From the NCBI GenBank assembly GCA_028703745.1, contig JAQVME010000077.1, positions 1 to 6,609 on the forward strand: 6,609 nt of DNA, in the 5' to 3' direction. Made by a program: the position numbers and the translations under genes. Each line of letters starts with the position of its first letter. The first letter of the stretch is position 1. Positions 1 through 5,665 of this stretch are shown piece by piece. Source of the stretch: Clostridia bacterium. Its GTDB lineage: Bacteria > Bacillota > Clostridia > Christensenellales > DTU072. Under the pieces are notes generated by a model. The model was not told the origin of the DNA. It did not search any database and saw only the letters and a list, made by a program, of their open reading frames with translations.

Positions 1-1392
1 ATAACGCTTTATGACGGGAGATACTTCTTTTATGAGTTCTTCTACTTGCGCCGGCGCTCTGCCGATGAAGTTTTTTGGATTGAGTATGCTGTCTATTTTG
101 TCGTGAATTGCTTCGAACCGCGCGTCAGCTTTTATGCGCGAGATGAGATCGTTTCTTTTGCCTTCCAGCTTAACTTTTTTTGCCGCTTCCATAGAATGCT
201 CTCTTATCGCCTCATGAAGCAGCTGCCTGTCGCCGCCGGCTTTGACACATTGCATAAGCACGACCTCGGTTGCCATAAACGGCAGTTCCTCGGCAATATG
301 CTTTTGGATGACCTTTTTGTATACGACGATACCGTCGATGACGTTCAATAACAGTTCAAGCACTGCGTCCGCCGCAAGAAAGGCATCTGCCATGACTATT
401 CTTCTGTTGGCGGAATCGTCAAGAGTACGTTCCAGCCACTGTGAGGAGGCGGTAAAGGCGGCATTTGCCGGCAAAGTAATGATGTAACGCGACAGCGAAG
501 CTATGCGTTCACTGCGCATGGGATTACGTTTGTATGCCATTGCCGACGAGCCTATCTGTTTCTTTTCGAACGGCTCTTCGAGTTCCTTCATGTTCTGCAA
601 AAGACGCATATCGCTGCTGAATTTGCTTGCGCTTTGGGCAAGCATGCTGAGAACTGAGGTGATATTGTAATCGAGCTTTCTGGTGTAGGTCTGCCCCGAT
701 ACCGTAAAAGCGGCTTTGAAGCCCATTTTTTGTACGACCAGCTTCTCTAAAGCTCTGACCTTTTTGCCGTCGTTGTCAAATAGCTCCATAAAACTTGCTT
801 GCGTGCCCGTCGTACCTTTTACGCCGCGGAGTTTTAGTCCGCCTATGAGCGCATCAACGGCATTGTAGTCCATGAAAAAATCCTGCAACCACATAGCCGC
901 CCTCTTTCCAACAGTGACAAGCTGAGCCGGTTGAAGATGCGTAAAGCCCAATGTCGGCAGGCTCTTGTATTTCGAAGCAAAAGCCGCCAGCTTGCTCATC
1001 ACGGCGGCAAGCTTCGTACGGATAAGCTCAAGCGCCCTTTTGTAAATAATAATATCGGCGTTATCGGTGACGTAGCAGCTTGTAGCGCCCAAATGAATAA
1101 TAGGAGCTGCCGACGGACATTGCAGTCCGAAAGCGTATACGTGCGCCATAACGTCGTGACGTACTTCCTTTTCGCGTTTTTCGGCGGCGTCAAAATTTAT
1201 AGGCAATATGTTGGCTCGAAGTTCGTTTACCTGCTTCTCCGTGACGTTAAGTCCCATCTCCATTTGGCTTTCGGCAAGCGCCGTCCAAAGCTCTCTGAAA
1301 AGCCTTATGCGGTTTTCTTCGGAAAATACCGTCTGCATTTGTTTTGAGGCGTAACGGGTCGTCAAAGGGTTAACATATGTTGTTCTGTCCAT
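1..1392 (-). CDS. purB: Adenylosuccinate lyase, missing only its extreme C-terminus at the window edge
   Basis: The frame is open from ATG at 1392 to base 1, giving 464 residues without a stop; the family member expected here is about 475 residues, so only a dozen or so are cut off. The enzyme releases fumarate from SAICAR and from adenylosuccinate, in de novo purine and AMP synthesis in the cytosol. Visible motifs of the fumarase/aspartase superfamily are RHDVMAH (residues 79-85), GATSCYVTDN (102-111), THLQPAQ (151-157, with the likely catalytic His152), and the signature loop GSSAMAYKRNPMRSE (281-295) with its catalytic serine. The YKRNPMRSE form resembles the eukaryote-like/clostridial PurB branch rather than the shorter B. 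subtilis type. The start is supported by GGAGA at 1397-1401, four bases upstream. It lies 92 bp downstream of the ispH-rpsA stop, behind a hairpin, so it may be read through from the upstream operon. I found no convincing promoter of its own in that gap. Identification is firm; family statements are from general knowledge. Confidence 0.96.
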   Translation of the reverse strand, partial: MDRTTYVNPLTTRYASKQMQTVFSEENRIRLFRELWTALAESQMEMGLNVTEKQVNELRANILPINFDAAEKREKEVRHDVMAHVYAFGLQCPSAAPIIHLGATSCYVTDNADIIIYKRALELIRTKLAAVMSKLAAFASKYKSLPTLGFTHLQPAQLVTVGKRAAMWLQDFFMDYNAVDALIGGLKLRGVKGTTGTQASFMELFDNDGKKVRALEKLVVQKMGFKAAFTVSGQTYTRKLDYNITSVLSMLAQSASKFSSDMRLLQNMKELEEPFEKKQIGSSAMAYKRNPMRSERIASLSRYIITLPANAAFTASSQWLERTLDDSANRRIVMADAFLAADAVLELLLNVIDGIVVYKKVIQKHIAEELPFMATEVVLMQCVKAGGDRQLLHEAIREHSMEAAKKVKLEGKRNDLISRIKADARFEAIHDKIDSILNPKNFIGRAPAQVEELIKEVSPVIKRY

Positions 1393-1452
1393 ATTTTCTC
1401 CAATATCAATTATTATCCGTCGTAAATATAAGTTTTTGGTTTATAGATGCCT

Positions 1453-1476
1453 GAAAGCCACCTTGCGGTGGCTTTC
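1453..1476 (-). terminator. Hairpin after ispH-rpsA, probable weak rho-independent terminator
   Basis: A perfect 10-bp stem, GAAAGCCACC paired with GGTGGCTTTC, closes a four-base loop that reads GCAA on the minus strand, a stable GNRA-type tetraloop. It begins 8 bp after the ispH-rpsA stop codon. On the minus strand the stem is preceded by an A-rich run but followed by AGGCATC, so the U tract is only the CUUUC inside the stem. Termination may therefore be partial, allowing readthrough to purB. On the plus strand it is followed by TTTG, but no plus-strand gene ends here. The remaining gap (1393-1452) is AT-rich and holds the purB Shine-Dalgarno and nothing else I can name. Confidence 0.65.
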
Positions 1477-1484
1477 TTTGGGTG

Positions 1485-3746
1485 TTAGTCGTCGATTTTT
1501 TCGTTTTGTTTGAATAAGTCCGCCAAGGTAACCACGCTCGAGGAAGAGATATATTCCCTCGGTTCGTCTCCGTCCTCGTTTCTGAACTTTCTTCTGTCTC
1601 TCTTGTCGTTCCTGTCCTGTCCTTCCATTCTCTTATTGAATTGAGAAATTCTGGAGGGCTTCTCTTCGTCGGTGCCGAGATTTATGTCGAACATCGGAGC
1701 CTGCGCAACCTCTTCTTCGGGAAGCAATTCTTTTATGCTGAGAGTAATTCTGTCGTTCTCAATGCCCATAACCTTGACTTCGACTTCGTCGTCTACCTTC
1801 AATGCTTCGTTGGCGCTCTTTATCCAGCCATGGTTTATTTGGCTGATATGGACAAGTCCGTCAATGCCGGGTTCAAGCTCTACGAAAGCGCCGAACTTGA
1901 CTAGTCTTACGACCTTGCCTTTTGTTATTGTGCCTACGGGGTACTTCGTCATGGCTATTTCTTCGGGCTTGGGCTGCAACTGTTTGTAGCCGAGAGAAAT
2001 TTTGCCGTTTTCTCTGTCAACACTGAGTACTTGGAAATCGTAGGTAGTGTTGATAGTCAGCACCTCGTCGGGAGAATTTATCTTTTTGCGGCTCCAGCTC
2101 AGCTCTGAATTATGTACCAGAGCATCCATATACTTCAAGCTTACGAAAGCGCCAAACGTAGCAAATCTCTTTACTTTGCCGGATACCACCGAACCTTCGG
2201 GAATGCTGTTCCAGAAATCTTCTTCTCTTTGGGCCTTTTCTTCTTCTAGAACTATGCGCTGAGAAGCGACTATTCTCTTCGGGTTCCTCGGGCGCTTGGA
2301 TTCGTCTTCGCTTTCCTCAGGCTCGTCCTTTGGCGGCAAAGCCTTAAGTCTCAAAGGCTTATTGAGATATTCGGAAAGATTTTGCACAAAGCCCATGCGT
2401 ATCTGTGAAGCGGGCACAAAAACCGTGTATGTGCCTATTTTGCCAAGCAGACCGCCTTTTACTTCTTGTGTGCAAGAAAGTTCGAATTCGTCGCCGGCAA
2501 GTATGCCCTTGACTCTTTCGTCGTCTACTTTCAAAGCGTCATAAGCCTTCTTGGAAAGGTTTATGGATTTATTATTTTTATCGTTGCCCTTGGGGATGAT
2601 AATGACGTCAAGTTCCATATCGGGCTTGTAATTCTCGGGAGAATACGCGCCTTCCATTTCGGCTTCGTCCTTGTCAATAAAACCGGTATCGTTCTTTCCG
2701 GCATTGTCAAGCGCAACCAATATGCCTGTGTTGTCCGCGGAAACGACTCTTCCCTTGAGCCTCATACCCTCTCTGTATTGACGGGGAGCGTACTTTTTCA
2801 TGGCGTCCTTCATGGACATCTCTTTCTTTTCTTTCTTAACTTCTGTCTTTTGTTCTTCTACCTGCGTTAAGGCTTCGCTTTCTTTGACATCTTCGATGAT
2901 GACGGTGTCGTTGTTTGTTTCAATCATTGTATTAATAACCTCCGTAATCAACTCCGTCGGAGTTGATGCGCCGGACAACAGTCCCAGCTTTGAAATATTT
3001 TGTATCTGTACCGATTTGAGGTCGGAGACATTTGAAATCAAATAAACAAAATTGCATTTCTTCTTAGCAATTTGTACCAACTTATTGGTGTTGGAGCTGG
3101 ATTTGTCTCCCAAAACAAGCACCGCATCGGACATACTTGATAATAAAACTGCTTCTTTTTGTCTTTCTACAGTAGTATAACAAATACTATCATAGAAAAC
3201 AACTATTTTATATAATTTTGTTGCAAGTAATTGTATATTTTTCTTTATTTCTCTATATTTATCTAAATCGAAAGTCGTCTGGCAAACTATGGAAAATTTG
3301 TCGGAAAAAGAAAAATCCATCTCCTTTTCGTCGGTAATAATTTGCGCGTCTTGGCACCAGCCGGCAATACCTTTTACTTCGGTATGCTCGCGGTCACCAA
3401 TGATGACGACGCCGTACCCGTCGGCGCAGTCCTTCTCCACACGCTCGTGAATTTTTTTGACAAAAGGACAAGTGGCGTCAATGACTTTTACACCCTTCTC
3501 AATCAGCCTCTCGACGGTTTTTTTCGGCGCGCCGTGCGACGAAATAACCACGGTGTCCTTTGCGTTCAGCGAATTGACGTCAAATACCGCAAACACGCCG
3601 ACAGCCTCTAAACTTTTTATTACGCAGTCGTTGTGAATAAGGTTTCCTAAAGTGTAAATAACCCTGTCCTTTTTGTGCGCCAGCGCCGTATCAACTGCGT
3701 TCCGCACTCCTGCGCAAAACCCCGTTGACCCGCGGTATATCAGCAT
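1485..3746 (-). CDS. ispH-rpsA: IspH-S1 fusion: 4-hydroxy-3-methylbut-2-enyl diphosphate reductase joined to ribosomal protein S1
   Basis: A 753-residue fusion. Residues 1-280 are IspH, the [4Fe-4S] enzyme that makes IPP and DMAPP in the last MEP-pathway step. All three cluster cysteines are present (Cys11 in GFCAGVRNAV, Cys93 in DATCPFV, Cys189 in SICYTT), as are substrate-site residues His38, His71, His121, Glu123, QTT 156-158, SSN 217-219 and Ser261 in GASTP. Spacing from Cys189 to SSN and Ser261 matches E. coli IspH. A charged linker (about 281-312) leads to four S1 RNA-binding domains at roughly 326-400, 415-500, 517-588 and 604-673. The second is degenerate and carries an acidic/basic insert (471-490); the last two are the most canonical (FGAFVSL, FGAFVEL). 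A charged tail ends in SSVVTLADLFKQNEKIDD. The S1 part should bind mRNA and support translation. The start has AAGGAG inside the end of cmk, and the gene overlaps cmk by 7 bp. This fusion is known in Clostridia; both activities are inferred. Confidence 0.95.
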   Translation of the reverse strand: MLIYRGSTGFCAGVRNAVDTALAHKKDRVIYTLGNLIHNDCVIKSLEAVGVFAVFDVNSLNAKDTVVISSHGAPKKTVERLIEKGVKVIDATCPFVKKIHERVEKDCADGYGVVIIGDREHTEVKGIAGWCQDAQIITDEKEMDFSFSDKFSIVCQTTFDLDKYREIKKNIQLLATKLYKIVVFYDSICYTTVERQKEAVLLSSMSDAVLVLGDKSSSNTNKLVQIAKKKCNFVYLISNVSDLKSVQIQNISKLGLLSGASTPTELITEVINTMIETNNDTVIIEDVKESEALTQVEEQKTEVKKEKKEMSMKDAMKKYAPRQYREGMRLKGRVVSADNTGILVALDNAGKNDTGFIDKDEAEMEGAYSPENYKPDMELDVIIIPKGNDKNNKSINLSKKAYDALKVDDERVKGILAGDEFELSCTQEVKGGLLGKIGTYTVFVPASQIRMGFVQNLSEYLNKPLRLKALPPKDEPEESEDESKRPRNPKRIVASQRIVLEEEKAQREEDFWNSIPEGSVVSGKVKRFATFGAFVSLKYMDALVHNSELSWSRKKINSPDEVLTINTTYDFQVLSVDRENGKISLGYKQLQPKPEEIAMTKYPVGTITKGKVVRLVKFGAFVELEPGIDGLVHISQINHGWIKSANEALKVDDEVEVKVMGIENDRITLSIKELLPEEEVAQAPMFDINLGTDEEKPSRISQFNKRMEGQDRNDKRDRRKFRNEDGDEPREYISSSSVVTLADLFKQNEKIDD
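2799..2810 (-). promoter_or_regulatory. Candidate internal ribosome binding site and start at the head of the S1 module
   Basis: On the minus strand AAGGA (2806-2810) precedes an in-frame ATG (2799-2801, Met316 of the fusion) by four bases. Two further in-frame ATGs, Met310 and Met312, lie just upstream behind a purine-rich stretch ending AAAGAG. Initiation at Met316 would give a 438-residue protein holding exactly the four S1 domains and tail. What is seen is the Met cluster with SD-like sequence at the domain boundary; use as a start is inference. Lys-Asp codons make AAGGA fairly often by chance. Confidence 0.3.
2947..2967 (-). repeat. Perfect 10-bp inverted repeat inside the fusion gene, at the end of the IspH domain
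   Basis: ATCAACTCCG and its exact reverse complement CGGAGTTGAT are separated by a single base. In RNA this would fold as a 9-bp stem with a three-base loop, or an 8-bp stem with a five-base loop. It falls on codons 260-267, covering the conserved IspH STP motif and the helix after it, about 40 codons before the S1 module. A perfect arm this long with almost no spacer is rare by chance in 6.6 kb, but its role, if any, is unknown. Confidence 0.5.
3174..3202 (-). promoter_or_regulatory. Candidate internal sigma-A type promoter within the ispH part
   Basis: On the minus strand TTGTTT (3197-3202) is followed after exactly 17 bases by TATACT (3174-3179), one mismatch from TATAAT and preceded by TG to form an extended -10 (TGTTATACT). 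The -35 matches only three of six bases of TTGACA. It lies in the most AT-rich part of the gene, where such matches arise easily by chance. A transcript from here would lack the first half of ispH but carry the whole S1 region and its candidate internal start. Confidence 0.28.
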
Positions 3747-4396
3747 AAATACTCCTTAATTTTGGCTTTTACTTCCTCTATTGACATATTTGAGGTGTCA
3801 ATAACCACCGCGCCCTCGGGAACCACAAGCGGCGCAAACGCCCGCGTGGAATCCTGAAGGTCTCGTTTCTTAATATCCTCAAGCACCTCGTCGAAGCTTA
3901 CGTCCGCGCCTTTTTCTTTTAATTCAAGGTATCGTCTGCCGGCTCTTATTTCCGCGGATGCTGTCATATAGAACTTGTATTTTGCTTCAGGAAGCACGTA
4001 CGAGCCGATGTCCCTGCCGTCGATTACGCAGTCTGTTTGGGCGGCAATAATACGTTGAAGCTCGACCATTTTGAGGCGTACCTCGGGGATCTTTGAGATA
4101 GTCGACGCCGCCATAGATATTTTGTACTCTCTGATGTACGGAGTGACGTCCCCGCCGCAAATATATACCTTCTGCCCACCGCCGACATACTTTACGTCCA
4201 TGCTGATATCGCCTAGAATGGCAAGCACCGCCGTCACGTCGGCAGGGTCGACACCACGCGATAAAGCATAATATGCCGTCGCTCTGTACATTGCGCCTGT
4301 ATCAAGGTACGTTATGCCCAAATCTTTTGAAAGAGCTTTTGCTATCGTGCTTTTTCCGCTGCCGCCGGGGCCGTCTATTGTGATGTTCTTCGCCAT
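3740..4396 (-). CDS. cmk: Cytidylate kinase
   Basis: A complete 218-residue cytosolic kinase that transfers phosphate from ATP to CMP or dCMP, recycling cytidine nucleotides for RNA, DNA and CDP-lipid synthesis. Visible motifs in order: P-loop GPGGSGKS (9-16), LDTGAMYR (31-38), the NMP-binding stretch with SKIPEVR and QR (101-115), the family signature DGRDIG (126-131), and the LID/adenine region with IKKRDLQDSTR (175-185) and APL (188-190). Length matches the usual 215-230 residues. The start at 4396 is fixed by TAAGGAGA at 4401-4408, where the SD includes the stop codon of the upstream flavoprotein gene. Its TGA stop (3740-3742) lies inside ispH-rpsA, and its last codons carry the AAGGAG that serves ispH. 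Adjacency of cmk with an S1 gene is conserved widely, including in E. coli. The acyltransferase gene plsC, sometimes found between cmk and ispH in Clostridia, is absent here. Confidence 0.97.
   Translation of the reverse strand: MAKNITIDGPGGSGKSTIAKALSKDLGITYLDTGAMYRATAYYALSRGVDPADVTAVLAILGDISMDVKYVGGGQKVYICGGDVTPYIREYKISMAASTISKIPEVRLKMVELQRIIAAQTDCVIDGRDIGSYVLPEAKYKFYMTASAEIRAGRRYLELKEKGADVSFDEVLEDIKKRDLQDSTRAFAPLVVPEGAVVIDTSNMSIEEVKAKIKEYLC
3752..3757 (-). promoter_or_regulatory. Ribosome binding site of ispH-rpsA, embedded in cmk
   Basis: AAGGAG on the minus strand, five bases before the ATG at 3746-3744. It doubles as the Lys-Glu codons 214-215 of cmk, so ribosomes finishing cmk stop within the ispH start region. 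This fixes the fusion gene's start and implies translational coupling. Confidence 0.85.
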
Positions 4397-4400
4397 TATT

Positions 4401-4408
4401 TCTCCTTA
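4401..4408 (-). promoter_or_regulatory. Ribosome binding site of cmk, overlapping the upstream stop codon
   Basis: TAAGGAGA on the minus strand, four bases before the cmk ATG at 4396-4394. The leading TAA is the stop codon of the flavoprotein gene, so termination and initiation occur on the same few bases. Confidence 0.85.
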
Positions 4409-5662
4409 AAGTGTGCTATAGGTTCCTGCAACGCAGCCGGTGGAAAACGCAAGCTGCAAATTGAAGCCGCCGGTTAATGCATCGATATCGATTATTTCTC
4501 CGGCAATATATAGGTTATCGACGAGCTTGCTCTGCATGGTTTTTGGATTGATTTCATTTACGCATACGCCGCCGGCGGTAATTATGCCGTCATTGAGGTC
4601 GCCCAAAGCGCCGATACGGAAAGAAAGACCTTTGAGCAGTGAGACAAGCGCCATACGCTGTTCCCGAGTAATATTGTTGACAAAAGTATCGCCGTTTATT
4701 TCCGATAACAATATTATAAACGCAATAAGCTTCGATGGCAATAACTCGTTCAATGAATTTTTGTAAAACTTGTTCTTGTTTTGTTCAAAGTCCCGCAGCA
4801 ACCGTTTGTCCAGCGTAGCAAAGTCTAAAGCCGGTTTCAAATCTATGACAAGTCTGAGACCGTTAAGGGACATTCTGTTTATTCTGCTCGAAAGCGACAG
4901 GATTATTGGACCGGATACGCCGTTATGAGTGAACAGCATTTCGCCGAATTCCTTGAAAAGCGTTTTACCGTCGTCTGTTTTTATCGAGGCTTCTACGTTC
5001 TTGAGAGACAAGCCCTGCAACGACGGCAAATCGTTTGTCGGGGCACTGCCTCCGCCTGCAAAAAAACAACTTTCCGTAATAAGCGGAACTAAAGCCGCGC
5101 GAAGCGGAACTATGCTGTGTCCGCATTTTTGCGCCAGCGCGTAGCCGCTGCCGTCGGAACCCGTTGACTTATAGCTTTTTCCGCCGGTAGCAAGAATAAC
5201 CCTATCCGGCACAAATTCGCCGTTTTCGGTGATGATTTTTGTTATTTTGTTATTCTCTAGGTGGAAATCCGTGACTTTTTGGTTATATAGCACGGTGACA
5301 CCGGCTCGTTCAAGCATACGTTTTAAGGTATTTATGACGTCGCTCGACTTATCGGAAGCGGGAAAAACCCTGTCTCCTCTCTCGGCTTTCGTAGCAAGTC
5401 CGTTGTCGTTCAACAGCTTTACTACGGCTTCAGGAGACAAAGCCTTCAACGCTCCGCTCATAAACCTAGGATTGGAAACGATGTTTTCAAAGTATTCGGA
5501 ATAACTTGCAAGATTGGTGATATTGCATCTACCCTTGCCCGTAATATAAAGCTTTTTTCCCAGCTTTTCGTTGCGTTCAAGGATAAAGACCTCACCGTTC
5601 GGGGCTGCGGCAATAGCGGCCATCATGCCCGCAGCGCCGCCGCCTATTACAAAAATTTTCAT
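4406..5662 (-). CDS. HI0933/BaiN-family FAD-dependent oxidoreductase
   Basis: A complete 418-residue soluble flavoprotein. The N-terminal FAD-binding Rossmann motif is VIGGGAAGMMAA (5-16), followed by an Arg-rich/Lys-rich dinucleotide segment and the family hallmark GKGRCNITN (42-50). Further hallmarks are LATGGKSYKSTGSDGSGYALA (158-178), GEMLFTHNGVSGP (240-252), AGGVCVNEINPKTMQSKLVDNLYIAGEIIDIDALTGGFNLQLAFSTG (363-409). The last segment is the FAD-contacting C-terminal motif. Length is normal for the family. A Gly/Ser-rich stretch around 198-212 looks like a small insertion before the usual LQGLSLKNV. The physiological substrate of most members is unknown; BaiN of bile-acid-transforming Clostridium is one studied member, but no bile-acid genes are near, so I do not assign that role. 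The gene starts 3 bp after the carboxyltransferase stop and has no good SD (closest AGGA lies 17 bases away), suggesting dependence on coupling with the gene before it. Placement just upstream of cmk is common in Clostridia. Confidence 0.93.
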   Translation of the reverse strand: MKIFVIGGGAAGMMAAIAAAPNGEVFILERNEKLGKKLYITGKGRCNITNLASYSEYFENIVSNPRFMSGALKALSPEAVVKLLNDNGLATKAERGDRVFPASDKSSDVINTLKRMLERAGVTVLYNQKVTDFHLENNKITKIITENGEFVPDRVILATGGKSYKSTGSDGSGYALAQKCGHSIVPLRAALVPLITESCFFAGGGSAPTNDLPSLQGLSLKNVEASIKTDDGKTLFKEFGEMLFTHNGVSGPIILSLSSRINRMSLNGLRLVIDLKPALDFATLDKRLLRDFEQNKNKFYKNSLNELLPSKLIAFIILLSEINGDTFVNNITREQRMALVSLLKGLSFRIGALGDLNDGIITAGGVCVNEINPKTMQSKLVDNLYIAGEIIDIDALTGGFNLQLAFSTGCVAGTYSTL

Positions 5663-5665
5663 ATT

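Noticed and set aside
931..1347. 138-codon open frame on the plus strand, antisense to purB
   Set aside because: It lies wholly within a strongly conserved purB reading frame, lacks an SD and encodes nothing recognisable.
1393..1452. A promoter for purB (GATAAT or TATATT as -10)
   Set aside because: No acceptable -35 lies 16-18 bases upstream of any of these; AT-rich sequence gives such -10 matches freely.
1393..1484. A purine riboswitch or other structured leader before purB
   Set aside because: Only 92 bp are available, and they are filled by one terminator-like hairpin and an SD; no aptamer core is recognisable.
2339..2360. 7-bp inverted repeat AAGCCTT/AAGGCTT with an 8-base spacer
   Set aside because: Short arms and a coding location make chance a sufficient explanation.
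2466..2870. 134-codon plus-strand open frame antisense to the S1 region
   Set aside because: Its Phe/Leu/Val-rich composition is what the reverse complement of Lys/Glu/Asp/Asn codons produces; there is no start signal and no family resemblance.
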